Assembly: GCF_900105945.1 (NCBI RefSeq) | Contig: NZ_FNSO01000004.1 | Location: 7,258,001 to 7,322,000, forward strand | Origin: Amycolatopsis tolypomycina | GTDB taxonomy: Bacteria > Actinomycetota > Actinomycetes > Mycobacteriales > Pseudonocardiaceae | Direction of reading: 5' to 3' | DNA: 64,000 nucleotides | Part shown: in pieces, positions 1 to 8,008 of the stretch | Position numbering within the stretch: the first letter of the stretch is position 1 | How the letters are laid out: each line of letters begins with the position of its first letter | Position numbers and translations under genes: made by a program | The notes under the pieces: generated by a model | What the model was told of the DNA's origin: nothing | The model's input: the letters and a program-made list of their open reading frames with translations, nothing else | Databases searched by the model: none

Positions 1-1008
1 GGGATCCCGGTCGGGCGGTGGCTGGACCGTCGCGGACCCCGCGCGGTGATGACCACCGGCTCGATCCTGGGCGTGCTGGCGGTGCTCGCGGTGGCGACCG
101 CGCAGAACCTCGCGTGGTTCGTGATCGCCTGGGCGATGGCCGGCGCGGCGATGAGCGGGGTGCTGTATCCGCCGGCGTTCGCCGCGTTGACCCGCTGGTA
201 CGGGCCGCGCCGGATCTCGGCCCTGACCGTGCTCACCTTGGCCGGGGGTCTGGCGAGCACGGTGTTCGCGCCGGTGACGGCGTTGCTGGCCGCGCATCTG
301 GACTGGCGCCACACCTACTTGGTGCTGGCCGTCGTCTTGGCGGCGGTCACGATTCCCGCGCACTGGCGGGGCTTGCGGGGGCCGTGGCCGGACGCCGAGC
401 CGGCGGTGCACGTCGAGCACGACGACCCGCGGCGGATCGCCCGCAGCGGCGCGTTCCTGGTGCTGGTCGTGGCGTTGAGCATGGCGACGTTCTCGGCGTT
501 CGCGGTGGTGGTGAACCTGGTGCCGCTGCTGACCGAACGCGGGGTCAGCCCCGGGATCGCCGCCGTCGCGCTCGGTCTCGGCGGTGCCGGGCAGGTGCTG
601 GGCCGGCTCGGCTACAGCACGCTCTCGCGGACCACCAGCGTCCGGGCCCGCACGGGCATCATCCTGCTGGCCACGTCGATGACGACCGCGTTGATGGCGG
701 TGCTGTCCTCGACGGCCGCGCTGATCGCCGCGGCGGTCGTGGCCGGGATGGCCCGCGGCGTCTTCACCTTGCTGCAGGCGACGGCGATCACCGACCGCTG
801 GGGTGCCACGCACTACGGCCGCCTCAACGGCCTGATGGCCGCGCCGATGACGATCACCATGGCGCTCGCCCCGTTCGCGGGCGCCGCGCTCGCCGGGCTG
901 CTGGGCGGCTACGCCCACGCCTTCCTCGTCCTCGCCGCGGTCAACACCGCGGCTGCCGTGCTGGCGCTGGCCAGCAATCCTCGAATACCTACTGGGAGAA
1001 CGTCATGA
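1..1008 (+). CDS. MFS transporter, 5' end cut by window edge
   Basis: The frame is open from base 1, so the true start lies upstream; 335 residues are visible. The first residues contain the loop GRWLDRRGPR, which fits the MFS motif A loop between helices 2 and 3, so only about the first two helices are missing. The rest is a run of hydrophobic segments typical of a 12-helix antiporter, with a hydrophilic stretch around residue 130-145 as the central loop. Its TGA overlaps the ATG of the flavoprotein that follows, so the two are translationally coupled. In the arsenic context it may export an arsenical, but substrate is inferred only from neighbours. An internal ATG at 46 is not the likely start because it would remove motif A. 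Confidence 0.85.
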   Translation, partial: GIPVGRWLDRRGPRAVMTTGSILGVLAVLAVATAQNLAWFVIAWAMAGAAMSGVLYPPAFAALTRWYGPRRISALTVLTLAGGLASTVFAPVTALLAAHLDWRHTYLVLAVVLAAVTIPAHWRGLRGPWPDAEPAVHVEHDDPRRIARSGAFLVLVVALSMATFSAFAVVVNLVPLLTERGVSPGIAAVALGLGGAGQVLGRLGYSTLSRTTSVRARTGIILLATSMTTALMAVLSSTAALIAAAVVAGMARGVFTLLQATAITDRWGATHYGRLNGLMAAPMTITMALAPFAGAALAGLLGGYAHAFLVLAAVNTAAAVLALASNPRIPTGRTS

Positions 1009-2081
1009 CCGACTTCGACGCGATCGTCGTGGGCGGTGGCCAGGCCGGCCTCGCCGCCGCCCACGCCCTCCGCACCCGCGGGCTGTCGCCCGTGCTGCTG
1101 GAAGCCGGGCCCGAGCCGGTCGGATCGTGGCCGCACTACTACGACAGCCTCACCCTCTTCTCCCCTGCCCGCTACAGCAGCCTGCCCCGCCTGCCCTTCC
1201 CCGGCGATCCCGAGCGATACCCACACCGCGACGAGGTCGTGGACTACCTGCGCAGCTACGCCGCCCACCTCGAGGTCGACATCCGCACCCGCCACCGCGT
1301 CACCGCCGTGACCCGCGACGGCGGCGGCTTCACCGCGCACGCCACCGGCGAGACGGCGGTGCGGGCACCGATCCTGATCGCCGCGACCGGCGGATTTGGC
1401 CGCCCGCACCGTCCCGCCCTGCCGGGGCTGGCGGAGTTCACCGGCACGGTGCTGCACAGCAGCGACTACCGCGAACCCGGCCCGTTCGCCGGGCAGCGGG
1501 TCATCGTCGTGGGTGCGGGGAACTCGGCGGTGCAGATCGCCGTCGAGCTCGCCGCGCATGCCCGCGTCAGCCTCGCCACCCGCGCGCCGGTGAAGTTCGC
1601 GCCGCAACGGCCGCTGGGCCGGGACGTGCACTTCTGGTCCGCCGCGCTCGGCTTCGACCACCTGCCGATCGGGCATCTCTTGCGCAGCACACCGGCGTCA
1701 CCGGTCATCGACTCCGGCCGCTACCGCGAAGCACTTGCCGCCGGCAGCCCCGACCGCCGCGTCATGTTCACCTGTCTCGAAGGCGACCAGGTGCAGTGGC
1801 CGGACGGCAGCCGCGAGCACGTCGACGCCGTCATCCTCGCCACCGGCTTCCGGCCCGAGCTGTCCTACCTGGAAGACCTCGGCGCCTTGACGGAGGACGG
1901 CATCCCGCTGCACTCACGTGGACTGTCCACAGTGGTCGCCGGGGTCGGGTATGTGGGGCTGGAATGGCAGCGCAGCCTCGCGTCGGCCACTGTGCGCGGT
2001 GTCGGCCGCGACGCCGCTTACGTCACCGCGCGGCTGAGCTCGAACACGGTGGCGCGACGCTGCTGCGAGCCGGCGAGGTGA
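1005..2081 (+). CDS. ArsO-like FAD/NADPH monooxygenase
   Basis: A 358-residue flavoprotein starting at the ATG that overlaps the upstream stop codon. An N-terminal FAD Rossmann motif (VVGGGQAGLAAA, about residues 8-19) and a second dinucleotide motif (VVGAGNSAVQIA, about residues 167-178) frame the region. The sequence FTGTVLHSSDY just before the second motif resembles the flavin monooxygenase fingerprint FxGxxxHxxxY/W, and ATGFRPE near the C-terminus is also typical. Family members in arsenic operons are called ArsO; their reaction is poorly defined. A second protein of the same kind lies at 6953-8008 on the other strand. The coupling to an MFS gene suggests oxidation of a compound that is then exported. 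Family assignment is firm; substrate is not. Confidence 0.82.
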   Translation: MTDFDAIVVGGGQAGLAAAHALRTRGLSPVLLEAGPEPVGSWPHYYDSLTLFSPARYSSLPRLPFPGDPERYPHRDEVVDYLRSYAAHLEVDIRTRHRVTAVTRDGGGFTAHATGETAVRAPILIAATGGFGRPHRPALPGLAEFTGTVLHSSDYREPGPFAGQRVIVVGAGNSAVQIAVELAAHARVSLATRAPVKFAPQRPLGRDVHFWSAALGFDHLPIGHLLRSTPASPVIDSGRYREALAAGSPDRRVMFTCLEGDQVQWPDGSREHVDAVILATGFRPELSYLEDLGALTEDGIPLHSRGLSTVVAGVGYVGLEWQRSLASATVRGVGRDAAYVTARLSSNTVARRCCEPAR

Positions 2082-2123
2082 CACGTTCTTGGATCTCGGA
2101 ACAGCGGCGATCACGGAGAAGGC

Positions 2124-2681
2124 GTGGTCACGCCGGTGTTCCAGGAGAACACTGGCCGGGTGGACAAGCAGGAGGTTCACGACGAGCTGGAGCGGGCGCG
2201 GCAGGAGTTCCACGCGCTTCTCGCCGCCGCCGGCGAAGACGACCTGCGCCGGGCGAGTTCCGGCACCAAGTGGAACAACCGGCAGTTGTTGTTCCACATG
2301 CTGCTCGGTTACCTGATCATGCGGGCTTTGCTGCGGCTGGTGCACTGGTTCGGGCGGCGGCCCGATGGGGTGAGCCGCTGGTACGCGTCGCTGCTCAACG
2401 CCGGGACCAAGCCGTTCGACGTGGTGAACTTCGCCGGTTCCTGGCTGGGCGGGACGACGATGCCGCGCCGCTGGATGCTCGCGCTGTTCGACCGGACCAT
2501 CGTGAAGCTGCACCGCCGGCTCGACCGGGAAACGGACGCTGACCTGACGCTGGGCATGCACTACCCGACCCGCTGGGACCCGTTCTTCCGCGACTACATG
2601 ACCGTGGCTGACGTCTACCGCTTCCCGACCCAGCACTTCGACTTCCACCGAGCCCAGCTCACCCTGCCCGCCGAGCGCTGA
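2124..2681 (+). CDS. DinB-superfamily protein
   Basis: A 185-residue protein starting at GTG with GGAG five bases upstream. The helical pattern and spaced histidines (LLFHMLLGY near residue 55 and HFDFHRAQL near the C-terminus) fit the DinB/YfiT-like four-helix-bundle superfamily, whose members bind a metal through three His and often act as thiol-dependent transferases or have unknown function. A GTG at 2160 (start VDKQEV) is an alternative start. It follows the flavoprotein by about 40 bases in the same direction and may belong to that transcript. Role in the island unknown. Confidence 0.68.
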   Translation: MVTPVFQENTGRVDKQEVHDELERARQEFHALLAAAGEDDLRRASSGTKWNNRQLLFHMLLGYLIMRALLRLVHWFGRRPDGVSRWYASLLNAGTKPFDVVNFAGSWLGGTTMPRRWMLALFDRTIVKLHRRLDRETDADLTLGMHYPTRWDPFFRDYMTVADVYRFPTQHFDFHRAQLTLPAER

Positions 2682-2791
2682 GCTCGCAGACGTTCAGGGC
2701 ATCGCAGGTACTCCACGCGCCCGGGGAGAATCCAGTAGCGGACATGGCGAGCTCGTGATGCGATGCCGGTTTGGACGGAGAAGGAGGCACC

Positions 2792-4060
2792 GTGGCCGAA
2801 CCGCTGACGCTGGTGATCGAGACCGACGCCGGCACCGCGATCCGCCGCATTCCGGACGCCTCGCCGTTGCCGGATGGCGAGACCCAGGGTCATGCGGCCG
2901 AGGACGCCATCCGCGACGCGGCAGCGACCTGGGGCCTACCGGACTTTGTCTTCCTGCCCGAACAACAGCGCGTCGGATCCGGCGTGCGCGAACTCGGCGA
3001 CGGGCTGCTGCTCGTCGGCGACCACGCAGCCGTCATCCAGTCCAAGAGCCGCACCGATCCCACCGACAACGCCGACCGCGAGCTGTCCTGGCTGCGCAAG
3101 AACGTCGAGAAGGGGCTGAAGCAGGGCAGCGGAACCGTGCGTCAGCTGAAGCTGACCAGCGCGAACATGACCAACGCCCGCGGCCGCACGGTGCCCGTGG
3201 ACGGCAAGGACTACACCTGGCTCACCGTGGTCATCGTCGACCACACCGACCCGCCGCGCGGGTTCCAACCCCCTCAGGCGCCCACCGAGGTGCCGGCGAT
3301 CGTGCTGCTTCGCCGGGACTGGGAGTTCCTGTTCGATCACCTGCGCTCGACGCGGTTCGTGCTCGCCTACCTCCTGCGCGCGGCCCGAGGCGGCGACATC
3401 GTCGAACTCGGCGGCGAGCCCCGCCGGTACCACGAGTACGCCCTGGCCGACGTGGCCGCCAGGCCTGATCCGGTGGATCCGGCGGTGGCCCCCCTCGTCG
3501 ACGCGAAGCCGACAACGATGGTCTCGACCGCCCGGGCCCCGCTCGAACCAGTAGGCCGCGAAGATCGAGCCGCGCACATCCTCTACCGGATGATCATGGA
3601 AGACGTGGCGAACACCCCGATCCCAGACGGCCGGGAAGCAGATCGGCTGCTCATGCTCGCCGCGCTGGACGGGCTACCAGTGGGCAACCGCAGCGAGCTC
3701 GGCCGCACCTTGGTGCAGTTCATGAAGTCCGCCGCCCAGCACCAGGGCGACGGAACGCTCACGCACAGCCGGACGGTGATTCCCAACCCAGGCGAATTCG
3801 ATCCGCTGGTGTTCATCGTGGCGTCGAAGCTCTCCGAGGAAGCCAACTACGCCTTGACTTTTCGGATGCAGGTGCTACACCACGACTACAGCACCGCGGT
3901 CGGAGACTGGGAACACTGCACTCTGGGCGTCATGCTCACGCCCACGAGCGTGCCGGGCAGGCTGTGGAACACCAGCACAACGGCACTCTGGGGCGACCAA
4001 GGTCAGCCGCCCGAAGTCATCGAAGAACTACGAACCATCATCGCCGACAGCGCGATCTGA
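2792..4060 (+). CDS. putative PD-(D/E)xK nuclease-like protein, unknown
   Basis: 422 residues from a GTG preceded by AAGGAGG with a 4-base spacer; a TTG at 2771 would lie before that ribosome site and is less likely. The N-terminal 90 residues show the order of acidic and basic positions expected in a PD-(D/E)xK fold of the Mrr/QxK type: E37 in a helix (HAAEDAIRDAA), D70 (ELGDGLLLVGD), then a hydrophobic strand ending in Q83-S84-K85. The remaining ~330 residues match nothing I recognise and contain no clear membrane segments. It stands between the flavoprotein unit and the converging arsR. The nuclease reading is an inference from motif spacing; it could also be a catalytically inactive relative. 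A defence or mobile-element role would suit the location. Confidence 0.6.
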   Translation: MAEPLTLVIETDAGTAIRRIPDASPLPDGETQGHAAEDAIRDAAATWGLPDFVFLPEQQRVGSGVRELGDGLLLVGDHAAVIQSKSRTDPTDNADRELSWLRKNVEKGLKQGSGTVRQLKLTSANMTNARGRTVPVDGKDYTWLTVVIVDHTDPPRGFQPPQAPTEVPAIVLLRRDWEFLFDHLRSTRFVLAYLLRAARGGDIVELGGEPRRYHEYALADVAARPDPVDPAVAPLVDAKPTTMVSTARAPLEPVGREDRAAHILYRMIMEDVANTPIPDGREADRLLMLAALDGLPVGNRSELGRTLVQFMKSAAQHQGDGTLTHSRTVIPNPGEFDPLVFIVASKLSEEANYALTFRMQVLHHDYSTAVGDWEHCTLGVMLTPTSVPGRLWNTSTTALWGDQGQPPEVIEELRTIIADSAI

Positions 4061-4070
4061 CCGACGAGCC

Positions 4071-4445
4071 TCAAGACACCGAGGCGAGCCCCGGGATGGC
4101 GAGCAGGCCGGACAGCTGGCTCAGGGTCTCCGACCTGGGCCGGTAGTACACCCACGTCCCGCGGCGTTCGCTGGTGACCAGGCCTGCTTCGCGCAGCACC
4201 TTCAGGTGATGGGAGATCGTCGGGCCGCTCAGGTCGAACGCTGCGGTCAGATCGCAGACGCAGCTTTCGCCTCCCGCCGAGGTGATCAGCGACAGCAGGC
4301 GCAACCGCACCGGGTCGCCCAGCGCCTTGAACGCCTTCGCCAGGTCCACCGCCTGGTCGGCCGTCAAAGCCTCGGCGGCCAAAGGCGCGCAGCAGCCCTC
4401 CCTCATCACCGGAAGCAACGTCGGCCCCTCTTGCTGTTTAGCCAC
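4071..4445 (-). CDS. arsR: ArsR-family arsenite-responsive repressor
   Basis: A 124-residue winged-helix regulator with the typical core (KALGDPVRLRLL, then SGPTISHHLKVLREAGLV as recognition helix). Cysteines are placed as in the actinobacterial arsenic sensors of the Corynebacterium glutamicum ArsR type: a vicinal pair C18-C19 in the N-terminal arm plus C62 and C64 in ESCVCDL. In that family an N-terminal CC pair and a Cys near residue 55-65 bind As(III). It starts at GTG with no Shine-Dalgarno site, so it may be leaderless. It is divergent from the two Cys-rich genes and the M28 peptidase, and mirrored repeats occupy the 77-base gap, so it probably represses both itself and that operon. Confidence 0.88.
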   Translation of the reverse strand: MAKQQEGPTLLPVMREGCCAPLAAEALTADQAVDLAKAFKALGDPVRLRLLSLITSAGGESCVCDLTAAFDLSGPTISHHLKVLREAGLVTSERRGTWVYYRPRSETLSQLSGLLAIPGLASVS

Positions 4446-4516
4446 CTATCTATATTGACATCCATCTAACTCATGGGCAAACTTGAGCCACTGATTCGAC
4501 ATTCATCTAGATAGGT
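4444..4516. promoter_or_regulatory. divergent promoter/operator between arsR and Cys-rich operon
   Basis: The gap contains a perfect inverted pair ACCTATCTA (4444-4452) and TAGATAGGT (4508-4516), placed symmetrically next to the two starts, and a direct repeat GACATCCATCTA (4457-4468) / GACATTCATCTA (4498-4509) with 11 of 12 matches. TAGATA in each copy could serve as a -10 element. It is AT-rich compared with the surroundings. The likely ligand is the ArsR encoded at 4071-4445. Confidence 0.6.
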
Positions 4517-4522
4517 AGCTCC

Positions 4523-4672
4523 ATGATCAAGCTTCTCCGCAGGCTGTTCTCGACCTCGACGACCACCGAGTTCTGTGAGTCGTGCGCGCAGGTGTGCACC
4601 GGTCAGTGCCGCGCCAACGCCCTGCTCGACCAGGCCCGGACCCGCGCACTGCAGCTGTCTTCCCGCTTCTGA
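4523..4672 (+). CDS. 49-residue Cys-rich small protein
   Basis: A short frame starting at ATG 7 bases past the right operator arm. The protein has a basic, amphipathic N-terminus (MIKLLRRLF) and then four cysteines at C18, C21, C25 and C29 (CESCAQVCTGQC), a C-x2-C-x3-C-x3-C array suited to binding a soft metal or As(III). No strong Shine-Dalgarno site precedes it, so the transcript may be leaderless or nearly so. It is followed after 27 bases by a second Cys-rich gene. I know no named family for it. That it is the first gene of an ArsR-controlled operon is inferred from position. Confidence 0.6.
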   Translation: MIKLLRRLFSTSTTTEFCESCAQVCTGQCRANALLDQARTRALQLSSRF

Positions 4673-4699
4673 CGCCTCAACCTCGCAAGGAGATCCGTG

Positions 4700-4918
4700 A
4701 TGAGCACCGAGACGACCGGCGGTTTCGCCGGCGACCCCGCCGAAACCTTTACCCCGCCCGCCTCGACCGGCTGTTGCGGCACCGCACCCGCAACGGTCAC
4801 CCCGACGACCACAACGACGTGCTGCGGCACCGCGGAGGCGGCAGCCGCCGCCGGTGCCTGCTGCGATCCGGCCGCGAAAGCCGACGCCGTCGCCGATGGC
4901 GCCGGTTGCTGCGGATGA
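4700..4918 (+). CDS. 72-residue low-complexity protein with four CC pairs
   Basis: Starts at ATG with AAGGAG seven bases upstream; a GTG three bases earlier is possible. The protein is rich in Ala, Thr, Pro and Gly and carries four vicinal cysteine pairs at residues 25-26, 41-42, 54-55 and 70-71, three of them as CCG. It has no other hydrophobic core, so it is likely unstructured without metal. Vicinal thiols are classical As(III) ligands, so an arsenite-binding, buffering or chaperone role is plausible. An alternative is a precursor peptide processed by the peptidase encoded next, since its TGA overlaps the peptidase ATG (4915-4918). Neither role is demonstrated. Confidence 0.65.
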   Translation: MSTETTGGFAGDPAETFTPPASTGCCGTAPATVTPTTTTTCCGTAEAAAAAGACCDPAAKADAVADGAGCCG

Positions 4919-6072
4919 CCACGGCAGCGGCGACCGAGCTTTCCGGCAGTCGCCTGCGCTCCACCGTCACCACGCTGGCCGAGGACCGTTTCACCGGCCG
5001 CCGCGTCGGCACCCCGGGCGGCCGCGCGGCCGCCACGTGGCTCGCCGGACAGCTGCAGGCGATCGGAGCGACGGTCACGACCGACGAGTTCCCCGCCACT
5101 GTGCGCGAGCTGTACCGGACACCCGAGCTTCACCAGGGCGACCTTCAACTGGTGCACCGCCGGGACTTCGTCGAACACCTCGCGTCGGCCAATCTGCCCG
5201 AAACCCGCACCGCCGAGCTGGTGGCTGCCGACGCCGGCCAGCTCACCGATCGCTGGGTGCTCGCGCCGGACCTGGGGGTTTCGGCGCGAGCTACCCGCGA
5301 CGGCGCAGCCGGGCTGCTCGTGCCGCGCGGAACCGATGAAGCCGGGTGGATGCCGAAGATGATCGTCGGCCCCATGCCCGGCGATCTGCCGGTCATCGCG
5401 GTCCGCACCGAGCTGCACGAGCGCTTGGCCGCCGGTCAGGTGATCAGCGCGTCGATGCCGCTGCGCACCGTCGAGGTGACCGGGTCCAACGTGCACGGGC
5501 GGCTGCGCACCGCTACGAGCGGAGGCCCGGACGTTCTGCTTACCGCGCACTTCGACGGCGTCGGCGACGACCCGGAGCAGCGGCTGCCTGCCGCGGCGGA
5601 CAACGCGTCCGGCGTCGCCGTCGTGCTCGAGGCTGCCCGTCTGCTCGCCGGCACGCTCCTGGACGGCGTCGGCTTGGCGGTCACGTTCCTCGACGCCGAG
5701 GAAGCCGGAGCCCGCGGCTCCGCCCATCACGCACCGACCGTCCCAGCCGGCACGGTCGTGCTCAACATCGACGGCGCCGCCCAGCTCGGCGACGCCGCCG
5801 CGGTGGAAGCAGGCGGGCCGGCGCACGGACTGCTCGCCGCGCTCGACCAGGCCGGCCGGGAGACCGGCGTGCCGCTGCGGGCCGGGGCGACGGCGTCGGA
5901 CAACCGCCGCTACGCCGCGGCCGAGCTGGCCGCGGTGGGGATCGGCATGGGAATGCCCGGCTACCAAACCCCAGCCGAGACCCCAGATCGCGTGGAGACC
6001 GACACCCTGATCTCGGCGACCCGGCTCGTCGTCGCCACAGTTACGGGGTTGGCCAACCACTCACGAGGATGA
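4915..6072 (+). CDS. M28-family zinc peptidase-like protein
   Basis: A 385-residue protein translationally coupled to the preceding Cys-pair gene. It matches M28 aminopeptidases in layout: an N-terminal segment, an insert around residues 60-200, then the catalytic domain with H212 and D214 (TAHFDG), D229 (ADNASG), E262-E263 (DAEEAG) and D286 (LNIDGA). The last zinc ligand, normally His before TPxDTxD, is Q351 here (GYQTPAETPD), so zinc binding at one site may be changed. No signal peptide is visible, so it probably acts in the cytoplasm. Family assignment is strong; activity is uncertain because of the Gln. Confidence 0.82.
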   Translation: MTTAAATELSGSRLRSTVTTLAEDRFTGRRVGTPGGRAAATWLAGQLQAIGATVTTDEFPATVRELYRTPELHQGDLQLVHRRDFVEHLASANLPETRTAELVAADAGQLTDRWVLAPDLGVSARATRDGAAGLLVPRGTDEAGWMPKMIVGPMPGDLPVIAVRTELHERLAAGQVISASMPLRTVEVTGSNVHGRLRTATSGGPDVLLTAHFDGVGDDPEQRLPAAADNASGVAVVLEAARLLAGTLLDGVGLAVTFLDAEEAGARGSAHHAPTVPAGTVVLNIDGAAQLGDAAAVEAGGPAHGLLAALDQAGRETGVPLRAGATASDNRRYAAAELAAVGIGMGMPGYQTPAETPDRVETDTLISATRLVVATVTGLANHSRG

Positions 6073-6183
6073 CTTGCGTTGACTCACAAGGAGGAATTAC
6101 AACGCGGGGTGTGATGCAGACGCCTGATCAGGGACCGGAATAGCCGAGTGACCGTCGAGGTCGCGGTTCCTAGCGTGGATGGG

Positions 6184-6942
6184 ATGGCGAGGCACCGCAA
6201 GCTCCCCTCGAGTCAGTACGAATGTCCGTACGGCGACCACCGGCACTTCAAGGGCAAGGAAGCCGGACGGGAATGTGCACGCCGAGCTCAGCGGGCGCGC
6301 ACCCGCCAGTCCGCAGCCCGAACACCAGTCCACCGGCCGGCGTGGAGCCCGTCGCAGGCGGTGCCGCGAAGCATGCGACCGCGACCATCGACGGCACATC
6401 CACCGGTGGCGCCACCGACTCGCACCGTCGCGCCGCCACTCGACCGTAGGACCACCCGCCGCCAACACGCCAGGGAATCATTGAGCCAGGATCCCTCGAA
6501 CATCGCCGGCGACGTCGTGGCCTATGTCTTCGATGAGAACGGTTTCTACACCCGGCTGGCCAACCGTGCCATCGACAAGGTCCCGTGGACTTCCCCTGTC
6601 CGCTACCGCAAGCACGGACTCTGCGTCTGCCTCAACAACGTGGCGAAAGGGCTCGATCCCGGTACTTACGCCAAATACGCGCAGCAGCCGTTGCGGGCGG
6701 GCCTGATTTTGGTCGGCTGCCCGAAGTTCCTCGCCGAAGTCCTCAGCGCGGCATCCGCCTTCGGGATCAAGCAGATCCTCGGCACGTTGCCGCATGCTCA
6801 GCTGTACAAGACGCTGCGGGTCATGATTCCGCTGGTCTGCCCGGACTTGGACGTCTGCCCAGCTCGGCAAGACGTGGTGAAGACCTATGCCTCGCCGGTG
6901 CTGGCTCAGGAGCTCAAGGAGTACGTCGCAAGCCTCCGCTGA
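6184..6942 (+). CDS. hypothetical protein, Cys/His basic N-terminus
   Basis: 252 residues from ATG 6184 (a GTG at 6148 would add 12 residues). The first ~40 residues are basic and hold CPYGDHRHFKG and a following Cys, which could be a small zinc site. Residues 45-110 are low-complexity, rich in Pro, Arg and Thr. The C-terminal ~140 residues look folded, with several Cys (LCVCLN, VGCPKF, LVCPDLDVCP) and no membrane segment. I recognise no family. It converges on the arsC-acr3-arsO operon. It may be island cargo unrelated to arsenic. Confidence 0.55.
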   Translation: MARHRKLPSSQYECPYGDHRHFKGKEAGRECARRAQRARTRQSAARTPVHRPAWSPSQAVPRSMRPRPSTAHPPVAPPTRTVAPPLDRRTTRRQHARESLSQDPSNIAGDVVAYVFDENGFYTRLANRAIDKVPWTSPVRYRKHGLCVCLNNVAKGLDPGTYAKYAQQPLRAGLILVGCPKFLAEVLSAASAFGIKQILGTLPHAQLYKTLRVMIPLVCPDLDVCPARQDVVKTYASPVLAQELKEYVASLR

Positions 6943-6952
6943 GCCGGTGCCG

Positions 6953-8008
6953 TCAGCCGCCCAGCAGCTGCGCGGCGATGTCGGCGACTGCGACTCGGGC
7001 GGTCCGGCCGACGCCGATCAGGGTGGCCGAGGCCGGTCCGGTCCAGTCGCCGTAGCCGACCAGGTGCAGTCCCGGGACGTCGAGGGCGCGGGTGCCCTCG
7101 GTCCGGACGTGGCCGCCGGTGCTGCGCAGCTTCAGCGGCGCGAGGTGGCCGAGCTCGGGCCGGAACCCAGTGCACCAGATGACGACGTCCGCCTCGATCG
7201 TGGTGCCGTCCGGCCACAGCGGGCCTTCGGGCGTGAGCCGGGTGAACATCGGGCGGGCGTTGAGCGCGCCGGCGTCGCGAGCACGGCGCACCGGCGGCAC
7301 GGCCACGATGTCGCCCAGGCCGGCGACCCCGCCGGGGTCGGCGGCGCCGCGGTCGAGGGCTTGGCGGCGGCGAGTGGCGATGTCGAATAGCACGTGCCCG
7401 TCGACCTCGTCGGGCAGGAAGCGGGGTGCTCGGCGGGTCGCCCAGGCGACCTCGGCGATGCCGGTGAGGTCCGCAGCGATCTGCGCGCCGGAGTTTCCGC
7501 CGCCGACCACGACCACGCGCTGGCCGGCGAACTCACCGGGGCCGCGGTAGTCGACGGCGTGCAGCTGACGACCGGCGAAGGAGCCGGGCACCAGCGGCAG
7601 GAACGGCCGCCACCACGTCCCGGTGGCGCTGATGACGGCCTTCGCGGTCCAGGTGCCGGTGTCGGCGGTGACCGTGAAGCCGTCGGCGCTGGACTCGACC
7701 GCGGTGACGGTGACGCCGCGGTGCACGGGAAGCTCGTAGCGTTTCTCGTAGGCGGTGAGGTAGTCCACGACGTGGCTGGCCGGCGGGTACCACTCGTCGC
7801 GATACGGCGGCATCAGCCAGCCGGGCAGCGAGCTGAACCGGGCCGGGGAGAACAGCCGCAGCGACTCCCACCCGTGCAGCCAAGCGCCACCGGGCTGGGT
7901 CTGGGCATCGAGGATGACAAAGTCGAGGCCCGCGCGGCGGAGGTAGTAGCCGGCGGCCAGACCTGCCTGGCCGCCGCCGACCACGACCACCTGCGGCGAG
8001 GGTGTCAC
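6953..8008 (-). CDS. ArsO-like flavoprotein monooxygenase
   Basis: 351 residues starting at a GTG that overlaps the acr3 stop (GTGA), so it is the coupled third gene of arsC-acr3-arsO. It contains an N-terminal FAD motif (VVGGGQAGLAAG), the middle fingerprint-like FAGRQLHAVDY, a second dinucleotide motif (VVGGGNSGAQIA) and the C-terminal CTGFRPE. It is a clear paralogue of the protein at 1005-2081 and carries the same NAD(P)H/FAD architecture. Proteins of this type are common in actinobacterial ars operons; oxidation of a trivalent arsenical has been proposed but is not established. Confidence 0.85.
   Translation of the reverse strand: MTPSPQVVVVGGGQAGLAAGYYLRRAGLDFVILDAQTQPGGAWLHGWESLRLFSPARFSSLPGWLMPPYRDEWYPPASHVVDYLTAYEKRYELPVHRGVTVTAVESSADGFTVTADTGTWTAKAVISATGTWWRPFLPLVPGSFAGRQLHAVDYRGPGEFAGQRVVVVGGGNSGAQIAADLTGIAEVAWATRRAPRFLPDEVDGHVLFDIATRRRQALDRGAADPGGVAGLGDIVAVPPVRRARDAGALNARPMFTRLTPEGPLWPDGTTIEADVVIWCTGFRPELGHLAPLKLRSTGGHVRTEGTRALDVPGLHLVGYGDWTGPASATLIGVGRTARVAVADIAAQLLGG

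Noticed and set aside
1..2081. MFS protein as ArsJ or part of an ArsJ/GAPDH pathway
   Set aside because: No GAPDH gene is adjacent; the partner is a flavoprotein, so ArsJ is not supported.
6089..6143. Tiny frame after an AAGGAGG site
   Set aside because: Only about 10 codons from the available GTG/ATG, with no recognisable content.
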